A DNA stretch of 64,000 bases, taken from Alphaproteobacteria bacterium (GTDB taxonomy: Bacteria > Myxococcota_A > UBA796 > GCA-2862545). Below, piece after piece: positions 41,686 to 51,465 of this stretch. Position 1 is the stretch's first letter; each line of letters begins with the position of its first letter. The notes beneath the pieces were generated by a model that was not told where the DNA came from, did no database searches, and saw only the letters and a program-made list of their open reading frames with translations. The stretch is taken from the NCBI GenBank assembly GCA_020632875.1, contig JACKET010000006.1, positions 400,338 to 464,337 of the forward strand, in the 5' to 3' direction. Both the position numbers and the translations under genes were made by a program.

Positions 41686-42870
41686 CTACAGCTGCACCGT
41701 CATCGGCGCGCCGTCGCGCACGATCTCGAGCTGCGCCGTCTCGGCGGTCACCGTGTCCTTCACGTCGGATGGCGCCTGCATCGGGAGCCCGTTCACCGTC
41801 TTCACGATGTCGTCCACGAGGACCCCGGCGCGCGCGGCGCGGCTGCGCGGTCGCACCGCCACGACCTCGCCGCCGCTGCCGGGCACCGGGCGCAGCGTCA
41901 TGCCCGCGATGACCGTGGGCTGCTCGGCCCAGTCGGCCAGCTCGACGTCGGCGATGTGCAGCTGCCCGTCTCTGAGCAGCCGGATCGTGGTGCGCGCGCC
42001 GCCCGGCATGCTGTCGAGCCGCGCGTAGAGGTCTTCGGGCGTGGCGAGCACCTGGTCGTCGAACGCGGTCAGCGCGTCGCCGGGACGCACCCCCGCGCGG
42101 TCGGCCGGGCCCGACGGCACGACGGACACCACGCGGACCGCCGCACCGTCCGCCTCGACCCGCACGCCGAGGAACGCCCGGGTGACCTGGCGGCCGCTGC
42201 GCAGCGCGGGCAGCGACTCGATCAGGCGCTCCGCGGGCACCGCGAAGGCGATCGCCTGACCCTGCGTGTGGGTGCCGGTCAGCAGGCCCACGACGCGCGA
42301 ATCCATCGCGAAGATCGGCCCTCCGGAGTTGCCCGGGTTCAGCGGGATCGAGAGCTGCATGAAGTCGACCCGCGGGCCTCCGCCGCGGTCGAGCTTGCGG
42401 TGCATGCCCCCGATCACGCCGACGGAGAGGCTGTGCCGCAGCCCGAACGGGTTGCCGACCGCGACCACACGGTCCCCGACGCGCACCGCGGAGGAATCGC
42501 CCAGCTCCGCCGGCACGAGCGGGCCCTCGACCGCGAGCAGGGCGAGGTCGGTGCGGGCATCCGTCCCCACGACCGTCGCGATCTGGACGTTCCCGTGCGA
42601 GTCGACGACCTCGATCGGATCGACCGTGTCGAACACCAGGTGGCGCGCGGTGACGATCTCCGTCTCGCTGATCGCCACCCCGGCGCCGACCCGCGATTCG
42701 GGGGAGGTGACCTGGATGTCGAGGACCGAGGCGTGGACCTGGGCGAACACATCGGCCGGATCGGGCGTCTGGAGCGCGGGAGGGGCTACCGGAGCCAGGG
42801 CCCGCTGGAGCCCCGCGCCGGCGACGGCCCCGACGATCAGCGCGACGATGAAGCCCCAGCGCTTGTCCAT
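41686..42870 (-). CDS. HtrA/DegP-like serine protease with two PDZ domains
   Basis: 394 residues. N-terminal anchor WGFIVALIVGAVAGAGL (about 5-21), a trypsin-like domain with His77 (TARHLVF), Asp108 (TDLALL) and Ser182 (PGNSGGP), then PDZ domains at about 215-295 and 315-392. Such proteins degrade or refold damaged envelope proteins. In place of the usual TAAHC the His motif is TARHL, still with the His. Divergent from the kinase gene. Confidence 0.93.
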   Translation of the reverse strand: MDKRWGFIVALIVGAVAGAGLQRALAPVAPPALQTPDPADVFAQVHASVLDIQVTSPESRVGAGVAISETEIVTARHLVFDTVDPIEVVDSHGNVQIATVVGTDARTDLALLAVEGPLVPAELGDSSAVRVGDRVVAVGNPFGLRHSLSVGVIGGMHRKLDRGGGPRVDFMQLSIPLNPGNSGGPIFAMDSRVVGLLTGTHTQGQAIAFAVPAERLIESLPALRSGRQVTRAFLGVRVEADGAAVRVVSVVPSGPADRAGVRPGDALTAFDDQVLATPEDLYARLDSMPGGARTTIRLLRDGQLHIADVELADWAEQPTVIAGMTLRPVPGSGGEVVAVRPRSRAARAGVLVDDIVKTVNGLPMQAPSDVKDTVTAETAQLEIVRDGAPMTVQL

Positions 42871-42960
42871 GGGGGGAATCTACATCGTTCGCGCGACGAC
42901 ACTCCGACGCGAGTGCGCACGCCGATCCACCCATTAAGGTTCCGATGCAGGGAGAACGCT

Positions 42961-45900
42961 GTGCGCCTGCCGGCAGTCCTCGGCAAGTACGAGCTCATCG
43001 AGCGCCTCGCGACCGGCGGGATGGCGGAGGTCTTCCTCGCGCGCGCCAAAGGTCCCGCGGGCGTGCAGAAGACCCTCGTCGTGAAGCGCATCCGGCCCGA
43101 GTACGCCGACGACCCGCGCTTCGTGAACATGTTCATCAACGAGGCCCGCATCGGCGTCCACCTCGCGCACCCGAACATCGTCCACGTGTTCGAGCTCGGC
43201 CGGGCCGCCGGCACGTGGTTCATCGCGATGGAGTACCTCCACGGCCGCGATCTCACGCGCATCCTGCGGCGGCTCCGCTCCACGAACGACCGCCTGCCCG
43301 ACGCGGTCTCCGTCTACGTCGTGGCCGAGCTCCTCCGCGGGCTGCACCACGCGCACAGCCGCACCGACGAAGAGGGCAAGCCGCTCGGCCTCATCCACCA
43401 GGACGTGTCGCCGCACAACGTGCTGCTCGGCTTCGACGGCGAGGTGAAGCTCCTCGACTTCGGCATCGCGCGTGCCGTGAACAGCGACGAAGACAGCGGA
43501 ACGCCCGCCGGGCGCGGGAAGTTCGCGTACTCGAGCCCCGAGTCCGCCGCAGGAGGTACGGTCGACCACCGCAGCGACCTGTACTCCGCGGGCGTCACGC
43601 TGTGGGAGCTGCTCGCGGGCGCCCGTCCGTACCAGGGCCTCGACCCCGCCACGAAGATGGCGCGCGTCCGCGAGGGTGACCTGCCTTCGCTCTCCGAGGC
43701 CCGGCCCGACCTCGATCCCGAGCTCGTCGCGATCGTCGCCCGCGCCACCCAGCCCCGTCCGGCCGACCGCCACCCGACCGCCGCCGACTTCGAGGAAGAC
43801 CTCCGCGCCTGGCTCTACGAGACCGGCGCCCGCGTGGGCTCGTCCGACGTGAGCGAGTGGACGAGCCGGCTGTTCCCCGACGTGAAGCGCCCGGCCGTGG
43901 GCCTCCCGGTCCGCCAGCTCGCCGAAGACCTCGAGAAGCTCGACACCGAGGTCGCTCCCACGCCGAGCCCGCGGGTCGCGCTCCCCGGCAAGCTCCAGCA
44001 ATCCCCCGGCGAGCGCAAGCAGGTCGCCGTGCTCGTGCTGGACGTCGACGGCCTCACCGAGCTCTCGGCGCGCATCGAGCCCGAGCAGTTCGCCGTCCGA
44101 CACTTCCGATTGCTCCGATGGATCCACCGGATCGTCGACCGCTGGGGCGGCGTCATCCAGCGCGCCGTCGACGACCACATCTTCATCCTGTTCGGCGTCC
44201 CCCGCACGCGCGAAGACGACCTGTCCCGCGCGATGGACTGCGCGCTCGAGCTCCAGACCCGCAAGGGCGAGCTCCAGGCGAAGGGACTCCAGATGGAGTT
44301 CTGCATCGGGCTCCACGCCGGCGAGGTGACCGTCGGCATCAGCCGCACCAGCCGCGTGCAGTACCTCGCGCGAGGCAACACCACCCGCCTCGCGCGGCGC
44401 CTCTCCGCCTCCGCCGACCACGAGCAGATCCTCGTGTCGCAGCGCGTCCTCACCTCGATGGTGGCGGACTTCCGGCTGCGCCAGGGCCCGATGATCCCGT
44501 CCCGCGGCGGCAAGGACCACCTCCCGTCCTACCTGCTCGAAGGGCGGCGCGTCGGCATCCGCACCGCTCGGCGCGGCCCGTTCCTGCGGCGCGGCGAAGA
44601 GATCGACCAGCTCATCCGCGCGGTCGAGCGGCTCGCCACCGGTCAGGGCGCCGCGCTCGCGCTCCTCGGCCCGCTCGGCTCCGGCAAGAGCCGTCTCGTG
44701 CGCGAGGTCCAGCAGCTCGCGCAGCGCCGCACCATCCCGTTCCACGTCGTCCGCTGCGACCCGTGGGGCGGCGGACAGGCCTTCCGCGAGCTCGTGCAGG
44801 TCGTGCTCGACATCGGCCGCGACGCGCCAGATGCCGAGATCCGCTCCCGCATCGCGCGCGAGGGCGAGCTCTCGCTCACCGAGCGGCAGGTCGAGGTGCT
44901 CGCGTGGATCGCAGGCGCCGAGAACGGCACCACGCCAGAGAAGTCCGAGGTCGTCCTGGCCCTCGAGGGCCTCGTGCGCGGGCTGACCGAAGGGGGCGCC
45001 GCGATCCTCGCGCTCGAGGCGGAGGGGATGGGGCCCCGCGATCTCGCCATCCTGGCGCAGCTCGTCCGCCAGACCCACGACGCGCCCGTGCTCTACCTCG
45101 TCGTCTGGCGTCCGCCGCTGCCCGAAGCGCTGGCCGAGGTCTGCGAGCCCGTCGTGCTCGGCGCCTTCGACGAGCCCGCGCAGGAGCGCTTCATCAAGGC
45201 GCTGCTCGAGGTCGAGACCCTCGACGACGCGCTGATGGAGGTCGTCTCGAAGAACTGCGAGGGCAACCCGCTCTACATCGAGGAGATGGTGAAGTACCTG
45301 CTCCAGCGCGAGCAGCTCGTCGTGCACGAGGGCACCGCGGTCCTCGACGACGACGCCATCGACCTCCCCGACAGCCTCCACTCCCTGATCAGCGCGCGCA
45401 TCGACGCGCTCGACGCGGCCAGCAAGGGCATCCTCCAGCTCGCCGCCGTGATCGGCACGACCTTCACGGGCGCCGTGCTCGCCCGCGCCGCGGGCCTCGA
45501 CGACCCGTCCCCGCTGCTCATGGAGCTCGTCGCCCGCGGGCTCGTCGTCCGGAACGAAGACGGCTGGGCGCTCACGACCGAGCTCGTCCGCGAGGCCGCG
45601 CTGCGCGGCATCCTCGGGGTCCAGCGGCGCGACTACCACCGGCTCGTGGCCGAAGCCATCGAGGCCGTGCACGCCGACGCCCTCGACCGGCACGCCGACG
45701 CGCTGGCGCTCCACTGCTCGCGCGGTGGGCGGCCCGTCGACGCCGCACGCTACGCCCAGATCTCGGGGCTCGGCCTCGAGCGGGCCGGGCGCCTCGAAGA
45801 GGCCCGCGAGATGTACGAGCGCGGCCTGCAGTGGATGGGCGAGGCGCCGAACGACCCCGACCTGTTCGACATCCGCGTCCAGGGCGAGGCGTCGCTGAAC

Positions 45901-46890
45901 CTGAAGTCCGGCTCGGTGAGCATGCTGCTCGGCGACCACGTTCGCGGCGCGCGGTCGCTCTCCCTGGCCCTCGACATCGCGAGCGACGCCGGGCTGCCGT
46001 GGATCGAGGTCCGCTGCCACCTCCAGCTCGGGCGCAGCTACCTCGAGCGCGGCGACCTCCGCCTCGCGAACGCGCACCTCGCCTCCGCGCGCGCGATGAT
46101 CCCGATGGACGACGAGCCCGACATCGAGCTCGAGGCCCTCGAGGCCAGCGCGACGCTCGCCTTCGAGCAGGGCCGCAACGACGAGGCCGAAGAGCTCTGG
46201 AAGGCCGTGCTGGAGCGGGCCGAGCACGACCCGGCCCTTGCCGCCCGCTGCCAGATCGGCCTCGCGAACCGCTGGATCCGCACGAACGACCTCGAGCGGG
46301 CCCAGCCGTTGCTCCGCAGCGCGCTCCGCGCCGCCCGCAAGGCGAAGGACCGCATCCTCGAAGGCCGCGTGCTCAACAACATCGGCCTGTTGTACTCGTG
46401 GTCCGGGCGGCCCGACGACGCGCTGTTCTACTACCGCCGGGCGCTCGAGGTCCGCGAGGGCATCGGGTACTCGCGGGGTGTCGTGATCAACCACCACAAC
46501 GTGGGCGACGTGCACTTCCAGAAGGGCCACTGGTCGCGGGCGCACGTCGCGTTCTCGCGCAGCCGCGAGCTCGCCGAGCGCATCGGCTGGGAGCGGGGAG
46601 TCGTGCTGAACGAGGTGTACCTCGCGTTCATCGAGGCCACGCGCGGCGAAGACGGCGCCCTGCCGAAGCTCCGCGTCGCGACCCAGAAGGCGCGCGACCT
46701 CGGCGATCCCGAGATCCTCACGACCGGCTCGTGGCTCGTGGCGCGGCACCTGATGGAGACCGGTTCCGACGAAGCGCGGCCGCAGCTCGACATCGCGCTC
46801 GCCGATGCGCAGCGTTGGCAGCTGATGCCGATGGTGTCCGTCATCCGCGAAGCCATCGACCGGCTGGAGGGGGGAGAGGGGCTGCGTTAG
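42961..46890 (+). CDS. Ser/Thr kinase-cyclase-ATPase-TPR fusion protein
   Basis: 1309 residues from GTG 42961 (RBS GGGAGAA). Kinase domain about 8-280: glycine loop ATGGMAEVF, Lys42, HQD with Asp148, DFG at 166-168, all needed residues present. Class III cyclase-like domain about 354-510: metal Asp361 is kept and Asp404/405 is likely the second, but the position of the transition-state Asn reads Arg476 (TRLARRL), so catalysis is doubtful. AAA-type ATPase from about 550, P-loop GPLGSGKS at 570-577. TPR-like repeats fill about 900-1290. The order resembles the kinase/cyclase fusion family seen near TOMM peptide clusters and in myxobacteria; no such cluster is visible here. Likely cytoplasmic: no membrane segment. 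Confidence 0.9.
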   Translation: MRLPAVLGKYELIERLATGGMAEVFLARAKGPAGVQKTLVVKRIRPEYADDPRFVNMFINEARIGVHLAHPNIVHVFELGRAAGTWFIAMEYLHGRDLTRILRRLRSTNDRLPDAVSVYVVAELLRGLHHAHSRTDEEGKPLGLIHQDVSPHNVLLGFDGEVKLLDFGIARAVNSDEDSGTPAGRGKFAYSSPESAAGGTVDHRSDLYSAGVTLWELLAGARPYQGLDPATKMARVREGDLPSLSEARPDLDPELVAIVARATQPRPADRHPTAADFEEDLRAWLYETGARVGSSDVSEWTSRLFPDVKRPAVGLPVRQLAEDLEKLDTEVAPTPSPRVALPGKLQQSPGERKQVAVLVLDVDGLTELSARIEPEQFAVRHFRLLRWIHRIVDRWGGVIQRAVDDHIFILFGVPRTREDDLSRAMDCALELQTRKGELQAKGLQMEFCIGLHAGEVTVGISRTSRVQYLARGNTTRLARRLSASADHEQILVSQRVLTSMVADFRLRQGPMIPSRGGKDHLPSYLLEGRRVGIRTARRGPFLRRGEEIDQLIRAVERLATGQGAALALLGPLGSGKSRLVREVQQLAQRRTIPFHVVRCDPWGGGQAFRELVQVVLDIGRDAPDAEIRSRIAREGELSLTERQVEVLAWIAGAENGTTPEKSEVVLALEGLVRGLTEGGAAILALEAEGMGPRDLAILAQLVRQTHDAPVLYLVVWRPPLPEALAEVCEPVVLGAFDEPAQERFIKALLEVETLDDALMEVVSKNCEGNPLYIEEMVKYLLQREQLVVHEGTAVLDDDAIDLPDSLHSLISARIDALDAASKGILQLAAVIGTTFTGAVLARAAGLDDPSPLLMELVARGLVVRNEDGWALTTELVREAALRGILGVQRRDYHRLVAEAIEAVHADALDRHADALALHCSRGGRPVDAARYAQISGLGLERAGRLEEAREMYERGLQWMGEAPNDPDLFDIRVQGEASLNLKSGSVSMLLGDHVRGARSLSLALDIASDAGLPWIEVRCHLQLGRSYLERGDLRLANAHLASARAMIPMDDEPDIELEALEASATLAFEQGRNDEAEELWKAVLERAEHDPALAARCQIGLANRWIRTNDLERAQPLLRSALRAARKAKDRILEGRVLNNIGLLYSWSGRPDDALFYYRRALEVREGIGYSRGVVINHHNVGDVHFQKGHWSRAHVAFSRSRELAERIGWERGVVLNEVYLAFIEATRGEDGALPKLRVATQKARDLGDPEILTTGSWLVARHLMETGSDEARPQLDIALADAQRWQLMPMVSVIREAIDRLEGGEGLR

Positions 46891-46921
46891 GCGGGCGGTT
46901 CGGCATGCACACGGAGGCATA

Positions 46922-49219
46922 GTGAACGTCGCGCTGCCGCTGCGAGACATCGTCCTGTTCCCCGGCACGTTCCGGCCCACGCACTTCGGGCGCGTCGTCG
47001 AGGTCAACGCGATCTCGCGGATCCTCGAGACCAGCGAGCCCGTCGTCGCCATCCAACAGGTCGAGCCCGGCGATCAGGATCCCGAAGGGGCCGAGTTCCA
47101 CCCGGTCGGCGTCGTGTGCCAGGTGCTGCGCGTCATCCGCATGCCCGACGGCGCGATCCGCGCGCTGCTCGAGGGCTTCGAGCGCGTGCAGGTCACGGCA
47201 CCCGTGATGATAGACGGCATGCTGATGGTGAAGACGACGCCCATGCCCGAGGCGCCGTCCGACCCCGTCCGCTACGAGGCGCTCGGCCGCGAGCTCGACA
47301 TCCGGTTCCGCGAGTACATGATCGGCACCGGCGTCTCGGCCTCCGATCACGACGTGATGGGCGCCGACGCGAGCGATCCCGAGCGGCTCGCCGACCAGGT
47401 GCTCGGCAACCTCGACCTCACCTACAAAGAGCGCATCGTCGGCCTCGTCGGGCTCGATCCGCTCGCCCGGCTCGAGTACGCCACCGATCAGATCGTCGTC
47501 GCGCTGAGCCAGCAGCGCATCGCGACCGAGATCAACCAGCGCGTCCAGTCCGCGATGGACAAATCGCAGCGCGAGTTCCAGCTCAAGGAGCAGCTCAAGG
47601 CCATCCGCGCCGAGCTCGGCGATGCCGCCAGCGCCGACGAAGACGGCGAGCTGTTCGAGAAGCGCATCGAAGAGTCGGGCATGCCCGACGAGGTCCGCGA
47701 CGAAGCGCTGCGCGAGCTCGCACGGCTGCGGCGGATCCACAGCGACAGCGCCGAGTACACCGTCCTGCGCACGTGGCTCGAGACGGTGTGCGACATCCCG
47801 TGGGGCGTGCACACCGAAGACGTCACCGATCTCCGTGCGGCGCAGAAGGTCCTCGACGACGACCACCACGGCCTCGAGAAGGTGAAGGAGCGGGTGCTCG
47901 AGTACCTCGCGGTGCGCCAGCTCAACCCGTCCAGCAAGGGCCCGGTGCTGTGCTTCGTGGGCCCGCCCGGTGTCGGGAAGACCTCGCTCGGTCGGTCGAT
48001 CGCGACGGCGCTCGGGCGGCACTACGGCCGCGTCGCGCTGGGCGGCGTGAAGGACGAGACCGAGATCCGCGGCCACCGCCGCACGTACATCGGCGCGCTC
48101 CCCGGGCGGCTGATCCGGGCGCTCGTCCGTGCGGGCAGCTCGAACCCGGTCATCGTGCTCGACGAGCTCGACAAGGTCGGCAACGACTTCCGCGGCGACC
48201 CGGCGTCCGCGCTGCTCGAGGTCCTCGATCCGGCGCAGAACCACACGTTCCAGGATCATTACGTCGACCTGCCCGTCGACCTGTCGCAGGTGCTGTTCAT
48301 CGCGACGGCCAACGTGCACGACACCATCCCCGCGGCCTTGCTCGACCGCCTCGAGCTCATCGAGATCCCCGGCTACACCGAAGAGGAGAAGCTCGAGATC
48401 GCCCGGCGCTTCCTTCTCCCGAAGCTGGCCGAGTCCCACGGGATCGAGGCCGCGAAGCTGAAGTTCGACAAGACCGCCCTGACGCGCGTCGTCCGCGACT
48501 ACACGCGCGAGGCGGGCGTTCGCGAGCTCGACCGGATGCTCGCCGGGGTCTACCGCAAGGTGGCGCGCCAGATCGTCGAAGAGGGCGTCGAGAAGGTGCG
48601 GATCACCGAGAAGGCCGTGCCGCGGTTCCTCGGCCCGCCGCGGTACTACGGCGAGCTCGCCGAGCGCGTCGACAGCCCCGGTGTGGTCATCGGCCTCGCG
48701 TGGACGGCCGCCGGCGGCGAGATCCTGTTCGTCGAGGCCACCCGCATGCCGGGCAAGCGCTCGATGAAGCTCACGGGCTCGATCGGCGACGTGATGAAGG
48801 AGTCCGCCGAGGCCGCGATGAGCTGGCTGCGCACCCACGCCGGCGAGTACGGCGTCGACCCCGAGTCCTTCGACGCGGAGTTCCACCTCCACGTGCCGGC
48901 GGGCGCCATCCCGAAGGACGGCCCGTCGGCGGGTGTCACGATGGTCGCCGCGCTCGTCAGCATCGTGACGGGTCGGCGGTTCCGTACGAGCTGGGCCATG
49001 ACCGGCGAGATCACCCTGCGGGGGCGGGTCCTGCCCGTGGGCGGCGTGAAGGAGAAGGCGCTGGCGGCGCGGCGGGCGGGCGTGACCGACATCGTGCTCC
49101 CGGCGCGCAACCGGAACGACCTCGAGGACATCGCGCCGGAGCTCCGGAAGGACCTTCATTTCCACTTCGTCGAGACGGTGGCCGAGGTGCTCGACCTCGT
49201 GCTCGAGCCAGGGGAGTGA
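46922..49219 (+). CDS. lon: ATP-dependent protease Lon
   Basis: 765 residues. N-terminal substrate domain (LPLRDIVLFPGTFRP), coiled coil near 180-290, AAA module with P-loop GPPGVGKT at about 347-354, and the protease domain with Ser669 (PKDGPSAG) and Lys712 (GVKEKALAA). It degrades misfolded and regulatory proteins in the cytoplasm. GTG start with RBS GGAGG. 31 nt after the kinase gene, so possibly co-transcribed. Confidence 0.97.
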   Translation: MNVALPLRDIVLFPGTFRPTHFGRVVEVNAISRILETSEPVVAIQQVEPGDQDPEGAEFHPVGVVCQVLRVIRMPDGAIRALLEGFERVQVTAPVMIDGMLMVKTTPMPEAPSDPVRYEALGRELDIRFREYMIGTGVSASDHDVMGADASDPERLADQVLGNLDLTYKERIVGLVGLDPLARLEYATDQIVVALSQQRIATEINQRVQSAMDKSQREFQLKEQLKAIRAELGDAASADEDGELFEKRIEESGMPDEVRDEALRELARLRRIHSDSAEYTVLRTWLETVCDIPWGVHTEDVTDLRAAQKVLDDDHHGLEKVKERVLEYLAVRQLNPSSKGPVLCFVGPPGVGKTSLGRSIATALGRHYGRVALGGVKDETEIRGHRRTYIGALPGRLIRALVRAGSSNPVIVLDELDKVGNDFRGDPASALLEVLDPAQNHTFQDHYVDLPVDLSQVLFIATANVHDTIPAALLDRLELIEIPGYTEEEKLEIARRFLLPKLAESHGIEAAKLKFDKTALTRVVRDYTREAGVRELDRMLAGVYRKVARQIVEEGVEKVRITEKAVPRFLGPPRYYGELAERVDSPGVVIGLAWTAAGGEILFVEATRMPGKRSMKLTGSIGDVMKESAEAAMSWLRTHAGEYGVDPESFDAEFHLHVPAGAIPKDGPSAGVTMVAALVSIVTGRRFRTSWAMTGEITLRGRVLPVGGVKEKALAARRAGVTDIVLPARNRNDLEDIAPELRKDLHFHFVETVAEVLDLVLEPGE

Positions 49220-49223
49220 GCCG

Positions 49224-49829
49224 ATGCTGAAGCTGTACGGGATGGCGCCGGTCGACCGGTCGGGGCGTGTGCGTTGGATGTTGCTCGAGTGCGGCGTGCC
49301 GTTCGAGGACCGGTGGCTGAAGTGGCGCGAGGGCGACCTCGACGCGCCGGCGTTCCGCGCGATCAGCCCGTTCGGGAAGGTCCCCGCGATCGAGACGGAC
49401 GACGGCCTCGCGCTGTGCGAAACGTCCGTCATCCTCGACTGGATCGGGCGGACGTACGGCCAGGGCGCGCTCAATCCCGCGGCGCACGACGCGCACCGCT
49501 ACCGGTCGTGGATGGCGCTGGCGTCGAGCACGATCGACCCGATCTGCTTCGAGTTCGTGCGCCCCGACGTCCCGAAGGACGACCGCCCGGCCCGCCGCGC
49601 CCAGGCGCTGCGCGACATGAACCGCTCGGTGTTCACGGCCCTCCGCGAGACGCTGGCCGACCGCGGGTCGATCCTGCCGGCGGGGTTCTGCGCGGTCGAC
49701 ATCCAGGTCGCCGCATCGCTGCACTACGCCGACAGCGACGGGCGTCTCGCGGACGAGCCGCGCCTGAAGGACTGGCTGAGCGAGATGCGCGAGCGTCCCG
49801 CCGCGGTGGCTTCGAAGCTGTTCTCGTAG
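49224..49829 (+). CDS. glutathione S-transferase family protein
   Basis: 201 residues. Thioredoxin-like N-terminal domain with the cis-Pro GKVPAIET and the ETSVILDWI segment where Glu-Thr binds glutathione's gamma-glutamyl group; helical C-terminal domain from about residue 85. The N-terminal MAPVDRSGRVRW has Ser13 as possible catalytic residue. Substrate unknown. 4 nt after lon. Confidence 0.9.
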   Translation: MLKLYGMAPVDRSGRVRWMLLECGVPFEDRWLKWREGDLDAPAFRAISPFGKVPAIETDDGLALCETSVILDWIGRTYGQGALNPAAHDAHRYRSWMALASSTIDPICFEFVRPDVPKDDRPARRAQALRDMNRSVFTALRETLADRGSILPAGFCAVDIQVAASLHYADSDGRLADEPRLKDWLSEMRERPAAVASKLFS

Positions 49830-49884
49830 CCGGGAGCCGGGAGCCGGGAGCCTGGAGCCTGGAGCCGGGAGCCTGGAGCCTGGA
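49829..49884. repeat. GGAGCCG/GGAGCCT heptanucleotide repeats
   Basis: Nine or so units of GGGAGCC and TGGAGCC directly after the GST stop; the same repeat, reversed, encodes a signal peptide at 1437. Confidence 0.85.
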
Positions 49885-49936
49885 GCGGTCGGCGTCGTCG
49901 GGGCTTCCGGGGACCGCGTCGAGCGCCGGGACGGAT

Positions 49937-50402
49937 CCGCCTCACGCAGATGACGCAGAAGGGCGCAGATGACGCAGAGGGAGCGGCTCGGATGGGGCGA
50001 GCGCTGCTCTGCCCCGGAGTGTCCGGACCTCGGGCTGCGCTGGTGAGCTTCCGAGGCCGACAGCGTTGCCGGTCCCCGGGTCTCGCACAGCGACCACAGC
50101 GGGCCACAGCGCTCTGTGTCGTCGGAAGGAGTCGAGCTTCGAGTGTCGAGTGTCCAGTGTCGAGTGTCTGGACCTCGGGCTGCTCTCGTGAGCCGCGCTC
50201 TCGATCCGCTACTCGGCCATCTCCATCTTCCGAGGCAGGAAGCGGCTCGACCCATTCATGACGTCCTTCTGCGTCATCTGCGTTCTTCTGCGTCATCTGC
50301 GTGAGACGGATCCGTCACGCCAGGCCGACTCGGCTGGCCCTGCCAGTCCGTACACACTCGACACTCGACACTCGACACTCGACACCCGACACCCGACACC
50401 GA
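49937..50402. repeat. large inverted-repeat element before mtnA
   Basis: Left side: TGACGCAGAAGGGCGCAGA and GATGACGCAGAG (49950s), the CGCACAGCGACCACAGCGG part of repeat D (50090s), GTGTCGAGTGTCCAGTGTC (50141-50168). Right side, in reverse: CTGCGTCATCTGCGTTCTTC (50272 on) and GACACTCGACACTCGACACC (50358-50399). The gap 49830-50409 holds no gene that I can support. Confidence 0.75.
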
Positions 50403-50409
50403 GCCCGGG

Positions 50410-51465
50410 TCAACGCGCCAGAGAGGCAGCCACGCCAGTCGCGTCTGCTCCAAAGATCCCGTGCTGAGTAATGAATCCCGTGACGAGCGACGCCGGCGTC
50501 ACGTCGAATGCGGGGTTCGCGACCGGCGAGTACGTCGTGCGGACCCGGCGGAACACCCCGTCGTCGTCGGTGCCCCAGGTGTACTGGACCTCTTCCGCGT
50601 CGCGCTGCTCGATCGGGATCGACGCGCCGTCGGGCGTGCCGGGCGCCATCGTGGAGGTCGGGAGCGCGACGTAGAACGGGATTCCGTGGTGCTTCGCGCA
50701 GACCGCCGCGCCGTAGGTGCCGATCTTGTTCGCCACGTCGCCGTTCGCCGCCACCCGGTCGGCGCCGGTGATCAGCAGGTCGACCTCGCCCGCCGCCATC
50801 CGCGACGCGAGCGCGCCGTCTGCGATGACCCGGTGGGGGACGCCCTCCTGGGCGAGCTCCCACGCCGTGAGCCGCGCGCCCTGCCCGCGGGGACGGGTCT
50901 CGTCGACCCACACCTCGAGCTTCACCCCGTCGCGGTGGGCGCGGTAGATGGGCGCCAGCGCGCTGCCCCAGTCCACGAACGCCAGCCAGCCCGCGTTGCA
51001 GTGGGTGGCGATGCGCATGCCGTCCTTCAGGAGGGCCGCGCCGTGTTCGCCGATTCGTCTGCAGGAATCGGCATCTTCGTCGGCCACGGCCTCGGCGGCG
51101 GCCACCGCTGCGTCGCGCGCCTGGCGGCCCTCGAGACCCTCGGCCGCCGCGAGCACCCGGTCGATGCCGTAGAACAGGTTCTGAGCCGTGGGGCGCGTCG
51201 CCGCCAGGATGCGCGCCGCCTCGTGCATCGCGGCGTGCACCTGCGAATCGCCCGCCAGCACGGCTGCCTGCGCGACACCCGCCGCTCCCGTGGCCCCGAT
51301 GGCACCCGCGCCGCGGACGACCATGGTGCGGATGGCGTCGGCCGTCTCGAGCACGGTCTTCGTACGGACCCGCGCGAACGCGTGGGGCAGCCGGGGCTGG
51401 TCGATCAGGTCGACGCACGCGCCGTCGAGGCGCACGGTGCGGTGGTGCACGCCGTCGACGTTCAC
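50410..51465 (-). CDS. mtnA: S-methyl-5-thioribose-1-phosphate isomerase
   Basis: 351 residues. Methionine salvage: converts methylthioribose-1-phosphate to the ribulose form. VRGAGAIGATGAAGVA, the catalytic Cys in THCNAGWLAF and the Asp in TGADRVAANGDVANKIGTY are present, and the C-terminus has the family's NPAFDVTPASLVTGFITQHGI. GTG start overlaps the upstream stop (GTGA), with RBS GGAGGA. Confidence 0.95.
   Translation of the reverse strand: MNVDGVHHRTVRLDGACVDLIDQPRLPHAFARVRTKTVLETADAIRTMVVRGAGAIGATGAAGVAQAAVLAGDSQVHAAMHEAARILAATRPTAQNLFYGIDRVLAAAEGLEGRQARDAAVAAAEAVADEDADSCRRIGEHGAALLKDGMRIATHCNAGWLAFVDWGSALAPIYRAHRDGVKLEVWVDETRPRGQGARLTAWELAQEGVPHRVIADGALASRMAAGEVDLLITGADRVAANGDVANKIGTYGAAVCAKHHGIPFYVALPTSTMAPGTPDGASIPIEQRDAEEVQYTWGTDDDGVFRRVRTTYSPVANPAFDVTPASLVTGFITQHGIFGADATGVAASLAR

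Noticed and set aside
42961..46890. A TOMM peptide cluster around the kinase/cyclase protein
   Set aside because: No precursor peptide, cyclodehydratase or dehydrogenase in the flanking 5 kb on either side.
42934..47052. Very long open frame (over 1300 codons) on the minus strand opposite the kinase/cyclase gene
   Set aside because: It mirrors the plus-strand gene codon by codon, as expected in GC-rich DNA, and has no recognisable domain or RBS.
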